Source of the DNA: Serratia liquefaciens ATCC 27592
GTDB lineage: Bacteria > Pseudomonadota > Gammaproteobacteria > Enterobacterales > Enterobacteriaceae
Assembly: GCF_000422085.1 (NCBI RefSeq)
Contig: NC_021741.1
Span: 3,720,001 to 3,784,000, forward strand
Reading direction: 5' to 3'
Length of the DNA stretch: 64,000 nucleotides
The translations under genes and the position numbers were made by a program. Under the pieces are notes generated by a model. That model was not told where the DNA came from. It did not search any database and saw only the letters and a program-made list of their open reading frames with translations. Each line of letters begins with the position of its first letter. The first letter of the stretch is position 1. Shown in pieces: positions 37,677-46,852 of this stretch.

Positions 37677-39359
37677 TTGCTTGTTAAACGTTCAGTGACC
37701 AGCAGCCTGGCCAAGGCGCTGTTTTGCATTGTGATTCTGTCCGTGCTCTCTACCGGGTTGGCGCTGACCACCGTCGCGGACAGCCTGCGCGATGCCGAAG
37801 CGGTCAACATCGCCGGTTCACTGCGCATGCAGAGCTACCGGCTGGCGTATGATCTCACCCGCTCCGCCCCGGAGCTGGAACAACACCTGCTGCAGTATCA
37901 GCAGTCTCTGCAAGCCCCGGCATTGCAAAAGCTCGATCGTTTTTATGTGCCTGCGGACGTGCGGGAAAAATACCTGTCGCTGCAGCACGCCTGGCAACCA
38001 CTGGCACAGCAAATCCAGGCCGGTCAGTCGGCCGATTATCAGGCCAATATCGCCGGCTATGTGAACCAGATTGACCATTTCGTGTTAGCGCTGCAGCGTT
38101 ATTCCGAGTTGAAACTGACCATCGTGGCCACCATTAGCGTCGTGGGCTATATCGCCATCATCGGTCTGGTGCTGTTTTGCATCCGCTTTATGCGCCGTCA
38201 GGTAGTGGCGCCGCTCAAGCATCTGGTGGACGCCAGCCAGCGTGTGCAACAGCGCGATTTTAACCATCTCCCGTTGGATACCGCACTGCCGAACGAGCTG
38301 GGCGTGCTGTCGCAGGCCTTTACCGCCATGTCCGGCGATCTGGCCAAACTCTACCAGTCGCTGGAACAGAAAGTGCAGGTGAAAACCCAGCGCCTGCAGC
38401 AGGCGAACAAGACGCTGGAGGTGCTGTACAACTGCTCGCAGGCGCTGAGCGTGCGGCAGATAGATCAGCAGGCTTTTGAGAAAATCCTGCATATCGTGCG
38501 TCAAAGTGAAGATTTGCACTGCATCCGCTTAAAAGTGGCGGACAGCCTCAGCGAATGGCAGTTGCACAGCGGTCTCCCTTCATCGACGCTGGACTGGCAA
38601 TCGCTGACCATCATCCAGGGCGACAAACCGCTGGGGGAACTGAGCTGGCAATATCAGGAACATCCGCCGCATCCGCACCTGATGCAGAGCGTGGCCAACA
38701 TGCTCAGCCGCGGGGTTTATTTTAACCGTGCGCAGAAACAGCACATGCAATTCCTGTTGATGGAAGAGCGCGCCACCATCGCCCGGGAACTGCACGACTC
38801 TCTGGCGCAGGCCCTCTCCTTTTTACGCATTCAGCTCACCTTGCTCAAGCGCACGTTGGCGGACAGCACCCCCGACGCACAAGAGATTATCGCCGATTTT
38901 GATCGGGCTCTGGCCGATGCTTATCGCCAGCTGCGCGAGCTATTGACCACCTTCCGCCTGAACATTCAGGAAGCCGACTTGAACACCGCATTGAACCAAT
39001 TGTTGGCGCCATTAAAGGTTCTTACCGCAGCACGGATTCAGTTACACTGTCGGCTTTCTTCCCAGGCGCTTAACGCTCAGCAGCAGGTACATGCGCTGCA
39101 AATTGTGCGTGAAGCGGTGCTCAACGCCATCAAACATGCCGATGCACGGGCGATCGTGATTCGCTGTGAGGTCACGGCCGAGGGTGACAACAGGATCAGC
39201 ATCGCTGACGATGGCTGCGGTATTGCCAGCCTGAATGAACCTGAAGGTCACTACGGGCTGACCATCATGAGCGAACGCGCCGCGCGGCTGGGGGGAACGC
39301 TGCGCATCCAGCGGGGTGAGCCAGACGGCACGGAAGTCCGCCTGACATTTCCGCCATAA
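37677..39359 (+). CDS. narQ: Nitrate/nitrite sensor histidine kinase NarQ
   Basis: Inner-membrane sensor that phosphorylates NarP when nitrate or nitrite binds. The 560-residue protein has TM1 (about 9-30), the ligand-binding P-box NIAGSLRMQSYRLAYD (about 45-60), TM2 (about 130-155), a HAMP domain, a GAF-like linker with Cys residues, a HisKA_3 phospho-acceptor (ATIARELHDSLAQ) and the HATPase with NAIKHADA and GCGI motifs. I favour the TTG at 37677: AAGGA lies 7 bp upstream and it matches the E. coli NarQ N-terminus. An in-frame ATG at 37632 would add 15 residues but lacks a site. Confidence 0.93.
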   Translation: MLVKRSVTSSLAKALFCIVILSVLSTGLALTTVADSLRDAEAVNIAGSLRMQSYRLAYDLTRSAPELEQHLLQYQQSLQAPALQKLDRFYVPADVREKYLSLQHAWQPLAQQIQAGQSADYQANIAGYVNQIDHFVLALQRYSELKLTIVATISVVGYIAIIGLVLFCIRFMRRQVVAPLKHLVDASQRVQQRDFNHLPLDTALPNELGVLSQAFTAMSGDLAKLYQSLEQKVQVKTQRLQQANKTLEVLYNCSQALSVRQIDQQAFEKILHIVRQSEDLHCIRLKVADSLSEWQLHSGLPSSTLDWQSLTIIQGDKPLGELSWQYQEHPPHPHLMQSVANMLSRGVYFNRAQKQHMQFLLMEERATIARELHDSLAQALSFLRIQLTLLKRTLADSTPDAQEIIADFDRALADAYRQLRELLTTFRLNIQEADLNTALNQLLAPLKVLTAARIQLHCRLSSQALNAQQQVHALQIVREAVLNAIKHADARAIVIRCEVTAEGDNRISIADDGCGIASLNEPEGHYGLTIMSERAARLGGTLRIQRGEPDGTEVRLTFPP

Positions 39360-39520
39360 AACCACGGCCGTTCACCCTTCGTTACGGTTTAACGATGTCC
39401 GACGGTCATTTCAGGATGTTTGTGGCGCCAATTGCCACTATTTTATAAGAGTCAGTCCCACTGTGAAGCGTGCTGGACAGCGCGTTTGAGTGGCTTTACT
39501 CGCTACAGGGAGCATATTTC

Positions 39521-40153
39521 ATGGTGATGAAGAATTACCGAGTGATGATCGTCGACGACCACCCGCTGATGCGCCGAGGCATCAAGCAGCTGTTGGGGCT
39601 GGATCCGCTGTTCAACGTGGTCGCCGAAGCCAGCAACGGCAACGAAGCCATTACTTTCGCGCTGCAGCAGGCGCCGGACGTGATCCTGCTCGATCTGAAT
39701 ATGAAAGGTTTGTCCGGCCTGGACACGCTGAAGGCGCTGCGCAATGAAGGCGTCGATGCGCGGATCATCGTGCTGACGGTATCAGACTCGCGCAACGACG
39801 TTTATGCGCTGATTGACGCGGGAGCCGACGGCTACCTGCTGAAAGACAGCGAACCTGAACAGCTGCTGGAGCATATTCGCTCAGCGGCGGAAGGACAAAA
39901 CGTGATCAGCGACGCGGTGGCGGACTACCTGTTATCCCGCAGTGAACAACATAATCCCTTTGCCGAGTTGACCGAACGCGAGCTGGACGTATTGCAGGAA
40001 GTGGCGCGTGGCCTGTCCAATAAACAGGTGGCGGCGCAACTGCATATTTCTGAAGAGACGGTGAAGGTGCATATCCGTAACATGCTGCGCAAACTGGACG
40101 TGCGTTCACGCGTGGCCGCGACGGTGATGTATCTGGAACACCGGAGTCAATAA
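39521..40153 (+). CDS. narP: Nitrate/nitrite response regulator NarP
   Basis: Two-component response regulator activating nap genes. The 210-residue protein has a receiver domain with acidic pocket VDD (12-13), phospho-acceptor Asp 58 (LLDLNMKG) and conserved Lys in YLLKDS. A LuxR/NarL-type helix-turn-helix follows (LTERELDVLQEVARGLSNKQVA, about 152-175). The start ATG at 39521 has GGGAG 9 bp upstream. It is 161 bp after narQ; in E. coli narQ and narP are unlinked, so the pair plus target operon form a local module. Confidence 0.94.
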   Translation: MVMKNYRVMIVDDHPLMRRGIKQLLGLDPLFNVVAEASNGNEAITFALQQAPDVILLDLNMKGLSGLDTLKALRNEGVDARIIVLTVSDSRNDVYALIDAGADGYLLKDSEPEQLLEHIRSAAEGQNVISDAVADYLLSRSEQHNPFAELTERELDVLQEVARGLSNKQVAAQLHISEETVKVHIRNMLRKLDVRSRVAATVMYLEHRSQ

Positions 40154-40157
40154 GGCT

Positions 40158-40175
40158 TCCCCGGCGCGCCGGGGA
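40158..40175. terminator. GC-rich palindrome after narP
   Basis: TCCCCGGCGCGCCGGGGA is a perfect 18-bp palindrome between convergent narP and the small HTH gene, followed by GGGTTTATT. Confidence 0.6.
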
Positions 40176-40179
40176 GGGT

Positions 40180-40458
40180 TTATTCGATGGCGGCAAGCAG
40201 CGCCTGATGATGCTGGTGAACCCAGCTCTTGTTGATCGGCCCCCAGCTTTCCAACTGGTAAAAACCGTCGTTATTGCGCACGCCCTGTTGAACAAACTGC
40301 AATGCCACTCCCAAGCCCGGCAAGGCTTTCAACACGTCTTGCAGGGTGCGACGCGGCCAACCGGTCAATTCCATCAGCCGCGGGACGTTTGGCCGTTCGC
40401 TGTGGCTGATTAACCAGCACAGATAAAGACGACGGGCAAATACCGGGTTAATTTCCAT
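40180..40458 (-). CDS. Small winged helix-turn-helix protein
   Basis: A 92-residue probable DNA-binding protein. The N-terminal two thirds read as a winged HTH (LCWLISHSERPNVPRLMELTGWPRRTLQDVLKAL: helix, turn, recognition helix with WPRRTLQ), and the C-terminal part has GPINKSWVHQHH. AGGAG lies close upstream of the ATG. I do not recognise a named family member. It is divergent from acrD, so control of the pump or of itself is conceivable but not supported by direct evidence. Confidence 0.75.
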   Translation of the reverse strand: MEINPVFARRLYLCWLISHSERPNVPRLMELTGWPRRTLQDVLKALPGLGVALQFVQQGVRNNDGFYQLESWGPINKSWVHQHHQALLAAIE

Positions 40459-40610
40459 GCCTTGCTCCTGCTTTAAGGTGAGTCCTGATGACGTCGCGGG
40501 AACCCCAGCGGTCAGGTCCTTGATTGCAATAAAATTGTCTTAATGACGTTTTTAACGGCAATGATGGCAATATTGCGCGTTTATCCTACCGTTATTTACA
40601 TTATCTCCTT

Positions 40611-40628
40611 TTTTTCTCCACGCTTTAC
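40611..40628 (+). promoter_or_regulatory. Candidate BaeR box upstream of acrD
   Basis: TTTTTCTCCACGCTTTAC agrees with the published BaeR consensus TTTTTCTCCATDATTGGC at 14 of 18 positions, including the first ten. It is about 110 bp before acrD, which is a BaeR target in E. coli. Confidence 0.5.
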
Positions 40629-40738
40629 TCCCACTTCCCGAGTAAAGTGCATAAGCGCCGGAATCCTTCCCAGCCGCTGATAAACGCAATTCTGATGCGT
40701 CTTAAAGATAGAACAAGTCACAACGAGGTTCGCGCTGC

Positions 40739-43700
40739 ATGGCCAATTTTTTTATTGATCGCCCGATTTTCGCCTGGGTTCTGGCAATTATTCTTTGCCT
40801 GACCGGCGCCTTGGCGATTTTTTCGTTACCTGTGGAACAGTACCCTAACCTCGCACCGCCAAACGTTCGCATCAGCGCCAACTACCCTGGCGCCTCGGCG
40901 CAAACGCTGGAAAACACCGTCACCCAAATTATCGAACAGAACATGACCGGCCTGGACAACATGATGTATATGTCGTCACAGAGCACCAATACCGGCCGGG
41001 CTACGGTCACGCTGACCTTTGAGGCCGGCACCGATCCTAACGAGGCGATGCAGCAGGTGCAAAACCAGCTGCAGGCGGCCATCAAACGACTGCCGCAGGC
41101 GGTGCAGACCCAGGGCGTGACGGTGTCGAAATCCGGCGATACCACGCTGATGATGGTGGCCTTCGTCTCCACCGACGGCAGCATGGACAAGCAGGACATT
41201 GCCGATTACATCGTTTCCAACCTGCAGGATCCGCTCAGCCGTATCAACGGCGTGGGCAGCATGGACGTCTACGGCTCGCAATACGCCATGCGCATCTGGC
41301 TCGATCCCAACAAGCTCAACAGCTACCAGCTCACCACCCAGGACGTGGTCAGCGCGATCCAATCGCAGAATGCGCAGGTGGCGGTCGGCCAGCTTGGCGG
41401 TACGCCGTCGGTCGACAAGCAGGCGCTCAACGCCACCATTAACGCGCAATCGCAGTTGCAAACGCCAGAACAATTCAAGCAAATCACCCTGCGGGTCAAT
41501 CAGGACGGCTCACTGGTGACGCTGGGCGATGTTTCCACCATTGAACTGGGTGGCGAAAACTACGATTACCTCAGCCGCTATAACGGTATGCAGGCCGCTG
41601 GCATGAACATCAAGCTGGCCTCCGGGGCCAACGAGCTGCAAACCGATCAGTTGGTTAAAGACAAGATTGCCGAACTGTCGCAGTATTTCCCGCACGGGCT
41701 GGAGGCGAAAGTCGCCTATGAAACCACCCCGTTCGTTAAGGCCTCAATCAAAGACGTGGTGAAAACCCTGCTGGAAGCCATTGTATTGGTGTTCCTGGTG
41801 ATGTACCTGTTCCTGCAGAATTTCCGCGCCACGCTGATCCCCACCATCGCCGTGCCGGTGGTGCTGATGGGCACCTTTGCCATCCTTTCCGCCTGCGGAT
41901 TCAGTATCAACACCCTGACCATGTTCGCCATGGTGCTGGCCATCGGGCTGCTGGTGGATGACGCCATCGTGGTGGTGGAAAACGTCGAACGCGTGATGAG
42001 CGAAGAAGGCTTGCCGCCACGGGAAGCTACGCGCAAATCCATGGGGCAAATCCAGAGTGCGTTGGTCGGTATCGCCATGGTGCTGTCGGCGGTATTTATC
42101 CCGATGGCGTTCTTCGGCGGCACTACCGGCGCCATTTACCGCCAGTTCTCCATCACCATCGTTTCCGCCATGGTGCTGTCGGTGCTGGTGGCGATGATCC
42201 TGACCCCTGCCCTGTGCGCCACCCTGCTCAAACCCATTGCCAAAGGCCACCATCACGGCAAGCGCGGCTTCTTCGGCTGGTTCAACCGCATGTTCAACCG
42301 CAACGCCGACCGCTACGAGCGTGGTGTGGCGCGGGTGCTCCATTCCAGCCTGCGTTATATGCTGATTTACGTGTTGCTGCTCGGCGGGATGGCGTTGCTG
42401 TTCATCAAGCTGCCGACCTCCTTCCTGCCTCAGGAGGACCGTGGCGTATTCACCGTTCAGGTGCAGCTGCCGCCAGGATCGACCCTGCAGCAAACCACCA
42501 AGGTCGTGGAAAAGGTGGAAAATTACTTCCTGACCAAAGAAAAAGAAGATGTGCTGTCGGTGTTCTCCACCATCGGTGCCGGGCCGGGCGGTAACGGACA
42601 GAACGTGGCGCGTATGTTTATTCGTTTGAAAGACTGGGAGTTGCGCACCTCAGGTGCCAACAGCTCTTTCGATATCATCGATCGCGCGACTCATGAGTTT
42701 AATAAGATTAACGAGGCTCGGGTGATAGCCAGCAGCCCGCCGGCCATCACCGGCCTGGGCAACTCATCCGGTTTCGATATGGAACTGGAAGATCACGCAG
42801 GCCTGGGGCACGACAAACTGATGGCGGCACGCGATCAGCTGCTGCAACTGGCTGCGGCCAATCCCCTGCTTTCACGGGTGCGTCACAATGGCCTGGATGA
42901 CAGCCCGCAGTTGCAAATCGATATCGACCAACGCAAGGCGCAGGCGCTGGGCGTCTCCATCGATGACATCAACAACACGCTGTCGACCGCCTGGGGTTCC
43001 ACCTACGTCAACGACTTTGTCGATCGCGGCCGGGTGAAGAAGGTGTATGTGCAGGCTGCCGCACCGTTCCGCATGCTGCCCGGCGATATCGACAAATGGT
43101 ACGTGCGTAACAGCGCAGGCGGCATGGTGCCGTTCACCGCCTTCGCCACCTCGCATTGGGAATACGGCTCGCCGCGTCTGGAACGCTATAACGGCAACTC
43201 GGCGTTGGAGATTGTCGGCGAAGCGGCTGAGGGCGTCAGTAGCGGTACCGCGATGGCGGAAATGGAGAAAATCGTCAGCCAGTTACCGACCGGCTTCGGT
43301 CTGGAATGGACCGCCATGTCCTACCAGGAACGCCTTTCCGGTTCGCAAGCGCCGGCGCTGTACGCCATTTCACTGCTGGTGGTGTTCCTGTGCCTGGCAG
43401 CGCTTTATGAAAGCTGGTCGATTCCGTTCTCGGTGATGCTGGTGGTGCCGCTCGGCCTGATTGGTGCCGTTGCCGCCACCTGGCTGCGTGGGTTGGAAAA
43501 TGACGTTTACTTCCAGGTGGGGATGCTGACCATTATCGGGCTGTCGGCGAAAAACGCCATTCTGATCGTCGAATTCGCCAACGAGCTGAATCAAAAAGGG
43601 CAGGATCTGATGTCAGCCACGCTGGAAGCCTCGCGCATGCGCCTGCGGCCGATTTTGATGACCTCGCTGGCCTTTATCTTCGGCGTACTTCCGATGACCA

Positions 43701-43852
43701 TCAGCAGCGGCGCCGGCTCCGGCAGCCAACATGCGGTGGGCACCGGGGTGATGGGCGGCATGATTTCCGCTACCCTGCTGGCGATTTTCTTCGTGCCATT
43801 ATTCTTCGTGCTGGTACGCCGCCGTTTCCCAGGCAAGCAACCTATACCCTAA
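40739..43852 (+). CDS. acrD: AcrD aminoglycoside/multidrug efflux RND transporter
   Basis: Inner-membrane proton-driven pump that works with AcrA and TolC to export aminoglycosides and other amphiphilic drugs. The 1037-residue protein is the same length as E. coli AcrD and nearly collinear: [17 protein letters not shown] start, 12 transmembrane helices, the proton-relay Asp pair in [18 protein letters not shown] (about 407-408) and the [12 protein letters not shown] motif in helix 10. No acrA is adjacent, as in E. coli. The last codons and stop lie inside an ERIC repeat, so the C-terminal KQPIP tail is repeat-encoded. Confidence 0.95.
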   Translation: MANFFIDRPIFAWVLAIILCLTGALAIFSLPVEQYPNLAPPNVRISANYPGASAQTLENTVTQIIEQNMTGLDNMMYMSSQSTNTGRATVTLTFEAGTDPNEAMQQVQNQLQAAIKRLPQAVQTQGVTVSKSGDTTLMMVAFVSTDGSMDKQDIADYIVSNLQDPLSRINGVGSMDVYGSQYAMRIWLDPNKLNSYQLTTQDVVSAIQSQNAQVAVGQLGGTPSVDKQALNATINAQSQLQTPEQFKQITLRVNQDGSLVTLGDVSTIELGGENYDYLSRYNGMQAAGMNIKLASGANELQTDQLVKDKIAELSQYFPHGLEAKVAYETTPFVKASIKDVVKTLLEAIVLVFLVMYLFLQNFRATLIPTIAVPVVLMGTFAILSACGFSINTLTMFAMVLAIGLLVDDAIVVVENVERVMSEEGLPPREATRKSMGQIQSALVGIAMVLSAVFIPMAFFGGTTGAIYRQFSITIVSAMVLSVLVAMILTPALCATLLKPIAKGHHHGKRGFFGWFNRMFNRNADRYERGVARVLHSSLRYMLIYVLLLGGMALLFIKLPTSFLPQEDRGVFTVQVQLPPGSTLQQTTKVVEKVENYFLTKEKEDVLSVFSTIGAGPGGNGQNVARMFIRLKDWELRTSGANSSFDIIDRATHEFNKINEARVIASSPPAITGLGNSSGFDMELEDHAGLGHDKLMAARDQLLQLAAANPLLSRVRHNGLDDSPQLQIDIDQRKAQALGVSIDDINNTLSTAWGSTYVNDFVDRGRVKKVYVQAAAPFRMLPGDIDKWYVRNSAGGMVPFTAFATSHWEYGSPRLERYNGNSALEIVGEAAEGVSSGTAMAEMEKIVSQLPTGFGLEWTAMSYQERLSGSQAPALYAISLLVVFLCLAALYESWSIPFSVMLVVPLGLIGAVAATWLRGLENDVYFQVGMLTIIGLSAKNAILIVEFANELNQKGQDLMSATLEASRMRLRPILMTSLAFIFGVLPMTISSGAGSGSQHAVGTGVMGGMISATLLAIFFVPLFFVLVRRRFPGKQPIP

Positions 43853-43968
43853 ATAATTGGAGTTGCATCGAGGCGGCAACGCAGCGAATCCCCAGGAGCT
43901 TACACTAGTAAGTGACTGGGGTGAGTGAGGAAAGCCAACAAAGATGCAGCTTTAAGTATGACGGGTAT
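43844..43968. repeat. ERIC element overlapping the acrD stop
   Basis: About 125 bp bounded by ATACCC / GGGTAT, with the ERIC core GAATCCCCAGGAGCTTAC...AGTAAGTGACTGGGGTGAG (primer-site sequences) near 43889-43926. It starts within the final codons of acrD and ends before the ypfM terminator. It can fold into a long hairpin in either transcript. Confidence 0.9.
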
Positions 43969-44008
43969 TTAGCCACTACAACGGAAGACGCAGGGGAATA
44001 ACGGACAT

Positions 44009-44041
44009 AAAAAAGCAGCGTCGGGTAACCGATGCTGCTTT
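44009..44041 (-). terminator. Terminator of ypfM
   Basis: AAAGCAGC / GCTGCTTT stem extended by TCGG / CCGA pairing with a GTAA loop, followed on the minus strand by a T-run (positions 44014-44009). It ends the minus-strand transcript about 80 bp past the ypfM stop. Confidence 0.85.
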
Positions 44042-44121
44042 ATTTCGAACCCGAGGCTCGATCCCAAGGTGTTTCAATGACCAACCAATAAACCAACCTT
44101 GCTATCAACTTTACCGCAGTG

Positions 44122-44181
44122 TCAGTTACCTAACATCTCATCGATGAAGTCTTTCCAGTTTCCCAATTCACGATCAACCAT
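44122..44181 (-). CDS. ypfM: YpfM small protein (19 residues)
   Basis: The minus-strand frame encodes MVDRELGNWKDFIDEMLGN and stops at TGA. It closely matches my recollection of the E. coli small protein YpfM (MIERELGNWKDFIEVMLRK), which lies at the same place between acrD and yffB. A purine-rich GAGGTTG is about 12 bp upstream of the ATG, a sigma-70-like promoter lies at 44216-44244 and a terminator follows, so it is a complete small transcription unit. The peptide is amphipathic and acidic; function is unknown. Confidence 0.88.
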   Translation of the reverse strand: MVDRELGNWKDFIDEMLGN

Positions 44182-44215
44182 AATAATTCACAACCTCAAT
44201 TAATAGACGAAGCGA

Positions 44216-44244
44216 ATTCTACGCTTGTTTTTTGAGCAAGTGAA
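44216..44244 (-). promoter_or_regulatory. ypfM promoter
   Basis: On the minus strand TTCACT (44239-44244), 17-bp spacer, TAGAAT (44216-44221). The predicted start of transcription is about 28 bp upstream of the ypfM ATG. Confidence 0.6.
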
Positions 44245-44370
44245 GCACCTCGGGAACGATGCCACCCGCGAAAACAGGGGACAGTGCACATTTTCGTACT
44301 TATCTTATCGAGCAAGAACTGCGGCTATTCCCTTCCGATATCAATCCAGCAAATGAGATAGATAAAAGAT

Positions 44371-44400
44371 CTAAACCGACCGCCATTGGCTGGCGGCCGG
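44371..44400 (-). terminator. Terminator of the FepA/IrgA-type receptor gene
   Basis: CCGACCGCCA / TGGCGGCCGG stem (one G-U type pair), loop TTGGC, followed on the minus strand by TTTAGATC. Confidence 0.65.
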
Positions 44401-44419
44401 AGCTTTAACTCAGCGAGAT

Positions 44420-46459
44420 TTAGAAATCAACGCGCAGGCCAAGGTTGTAGTGACGGCCTTCAAGCTGCGGATAAGCGCCCCAATTGGTGGTGCGTTTAGG
44501 GGCCGTATCCAAGATGTTATACACGCCGGCCATCACTTGGGTGTGCTTATCAAGGCGATAAATCACGCCGGCATCCAACAAGGCATAAGCGCTATAGCGG
44601 GTATGATTACCGGTATCCTCGTTGCGGCTGCGATAATTGACCTTGGACCAAACGTCCAATGCCGAAGCTGCGGCCCACTTGGCGGATAAGTTGGCCATGT
44701 GTTTCGGGAAGTCATTCAGCGCATAACCCTTGTTGATGCCGTTTTTCTGTTCACTCTTGTTAAACGTATAGTTTGCGCTGAGGTTCAAACTGTCGGTCGC
44801 CTGCCAATCGGCATTGAGTTCCACACCGTAGACATTGGCCTTGCCGATATTGAAATATTTATCAATGGAATCGGCGTTATAGCCGTTAACCACGCAAGGG
44901 TGATTCTCACTCGCCTCGCAGATGTTAACTTCTGCGATTTTGTCCTTGAAGTCGGTATAAAACACCGTGGCGTCGAGGGACAAATCACGGTTGTTATTCC
45001 AGTACAGGCCCAGCTCGGTATTCACGCTGGTTTCCGGCTTCAGCTCGCTGTTGCCCACCGACAGATAGGGATAAGGCGGGTTGCTGCCACGCGGCGTAAT
45101 GAATTGATCCGAGTTTTCCCGCAGCGAAGGTTTTTTATAGCCGGAAGAGATCCCGCCCTTCAGCGCCCAGGCTTCGTCTAAAATCCAGTTGCCGTAGAGT
45201 TTCGGGCTGATGTGGGTGCCGAAGTAGTTGTCCCTGTCCATACGCGCCGAGGTTGTCAGCGAAAAGTCATCGATATTCCACTGCCCTTCGGCAAACAGTG
45301 CCCACCCATCACGCGAAATTTTGGTTACCGGATCGATCCCTGGCGCTTTTTTACTGTCGGCGTAGAAATCGTCATTGAGCGTTTCGCGGCTGTAATTGGC
45401 ACCGACGGTCAGGTTATGTTCCCCCAAACTCAGTTTAGCCTGGCTATTCAGCACATAATTTTCGGTCTGGATATGCTGCGGGGCCAGGCTGACGGAGCGA
45501 TATACCGATTCGCCTTTCTCGTACTGGAAATAACTGGTGGTGGCGACACTGTCATCCGCGTACCAACCTGAATGAGTCAGGCTCAGAGCATCGCGATCGA
45601 AGTCCCAGCCCCACGGCGTACCGCCGCCTTTGGCAGAACGGCTGCGTTTTTTCTCCCCTTTAGCCAGGTTCAGATCGAACAGGTTGGTTTCATTGGCGGC
45701 AAAGCCGAGCGTCATGTCGAGCGACTTCTTGTTGTTTTTGCTGAAGGCGTTAGGTTTTTCATCTTCACGGCGATCGAGGTAGTCCGCCGACAGGCTGAGG
45801 CCCAGTACATCGGGCACCAAGGGCCCCATCAAAAACAGATTGGCTTGTTGGGTGTTACCGAAGTCCTGATGCTGTTGCAGGAAGCTGTTGCCGGCAATCG
45901 AGCCAATCCACTCCCTTACGCCAAACGGCTTTTTGGTGATCACGTTGACCACACCGCCAATGGAGTCGGAACCGTATAACGATGACATAGGGCCACGGAT
46001 CACTTCAATGCGGTCGATGGCCGCCAGCGGCGGTAAAAAACCGGCTTCGGTACCAATATTCTGACCATACGGGCGCGACTCGCCGGTATTTTGTTTGATG
46101 CTGTTGACCATGAACGAGGTGTAACTCGAGTCCATGCCGCGGATCATCACATCGCCGGTCACTTCGCTCCCGGCCCCGTTGCTGACGAACACCCCGGAAA
46201 CATCCTGCACCGCTTCGGCGACATCCCGGCTGTTCTGCTTTTCGAAGGTCTTTTTATCGATGACGGAGATACTGGCGGGGGCATATTTTTTGTTCTGCTT
46301 GAACCCGGAGGCGGTCACCACGACCTGATCCTCTTGCAAGGCATCCTTGTCTTTTTCTGTCCCGCCTTCCTGTGCGTAAACCTGGGGTGCGCACATCAAA
46401 GCCAGCGCTATGGCCGTGGCGATGCGGGAGCCCTTTCCCATGGAGGATTGATTGATCAT
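44420..46459 (-). CDS. TonB-dependent catecholate-siderophore receptor (FepA/IrgA-type)
   Basis: Outer-membrane ferric-siderophore receptor. The 679-residue protein has a signal peptide ending VYA (about residue 30) and a TonB box region DQVVVTASG near 45. The plug carries IDRIEVIRGPMSSLYGSDSIGG and NVITKKPFG, and the beta-barrel ends in GLRVDF. The plug loop ESRPYGQNIGTEAGFLPP resembles IrgA/FepA-class catecholate receptors. I use the ATG at 46459, with AAAGGAA just upstream; the longer frame has no signal at its start. It is divergent from yncE with a 393-bp Fur-type intergenic region. Exact substrate is not assignable. Confidence 0.85.
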   Translation of the reverse strand: MINQSSMGKGSRIATAIALALMCAPQVYAQEGGTEKDKDALQEDQVVVTASGFKQNKKYAPASISVIDKKTFEKQNSRDVAEAVQDVSGVFVSNGAGSEVTGDVMIRGMDSSYTSFMVNSIKQNTGESRPYGQNIGTEAGFLPPLAAIDRIEVIRGPMSSLYGSDSIGGVVNVITKKPFGVREWIGSIAGNSFLQQHQDFGNTQQANLFLMGPLVPDVLGLSLSADYLDRREDEKPNAFSKNNKKSLDMTLGFAANETNLFDLNLAKGEKKRSRSAKGGGTPWGWDFDRDALSLTHSGWYADDSVATTSYFQYEKGESVYRSVSLAPQHIQTENYVLNSQAKLSLGEHNLTVGANYSRETLNDDFYADSKKAPGIDPVTKISRDGWALFAEGQWNIDDFSLTTSARMDRDNYFGTHISPKLYGNWILDEAWALKGGISSGYKKPSLRENSDQFITPRGSNPPYPYLSVGNSELKPETSVNTELGLYWNNNRDLSLDATVFYTDFKDKIAEVNICEASENHPCVVNGYNADSIDKYFNIGKANVYGVELNADWQATDSLNLSANYTFNKSEQKNGINKGYALNDFPKHMANLSAKWAAASALDVWSKVNYRSRNEDTGNHTRYSAYALLDAGVIYRLDKHTQVMAGVYNILDTAPKRTTNWGAYPQLEGRHYNLGLRVDF

Positions 46460-46653
46460 TTCCTTTCCTAATAAAGCCTGTTTCCGGTGGGTGTTGTCGC
46501 CCACAAAGCCTTCCCAAAACGGCTGACGCAATAAAACGCAGTACGCATCAATGCCACCACCAGCGTCGCCATAACGATCTGTCGTTATGATTTTTTATTT
46601 ACACTTCTTAACAGTCGCCGGGCGAATATAGCGGATATTTTCAGACATTAAAA

Positions 46654-46672
46654 CGAAATGAAAATCATTACA
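46654..46672. promoter_or_regulatory. Weak Fur-like site near the FepA/IrgA-type receptor
   Basis: CGAAATGAAAATCATTACA agrees with the Fur consensus at 13 of 19 positions. It lies about 200 bp upstream of the leftward receptor gene. Confidence 0.4.
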
Positions 46673-46792
46673 TAGTTTAAACATACCGGAAACATCGCCA
46701 TTTAATAACATGATTTTATAAGGGATATTTAATAAATCATTATATTTCAATGCCAAACAACCATATCTTCATATGATTAATTAAATGATATT

Positions 46793-46811
46793 GATATTAA
46801 TAATCAATATC
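46793..46811. promoter_or_regulatory. Strong Fur box upstream of yncE
   Basis: GATATTAATAATCAATATC agrees with the Fur consensus at 16 of 19 positions and is extended on both sides by further ATTGAT/ATCATT elements. It is about 40 bp before the yncE start, so yncE and the receptor behind it should be iron-repressed. Confidence 0.75.
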
Positions 46812-46852
46812 ATTAGCATCTGCGAATCGTAAACTGATGTAAAGGAATGTAT

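Noticed and set aside
41744..42493. 249-codon His/Gln-rich minus frame in acrD
   Set aside because: Antisense of transmembrane-helix codons in acrD; such His/Gln-rich frames are typical artefacts.
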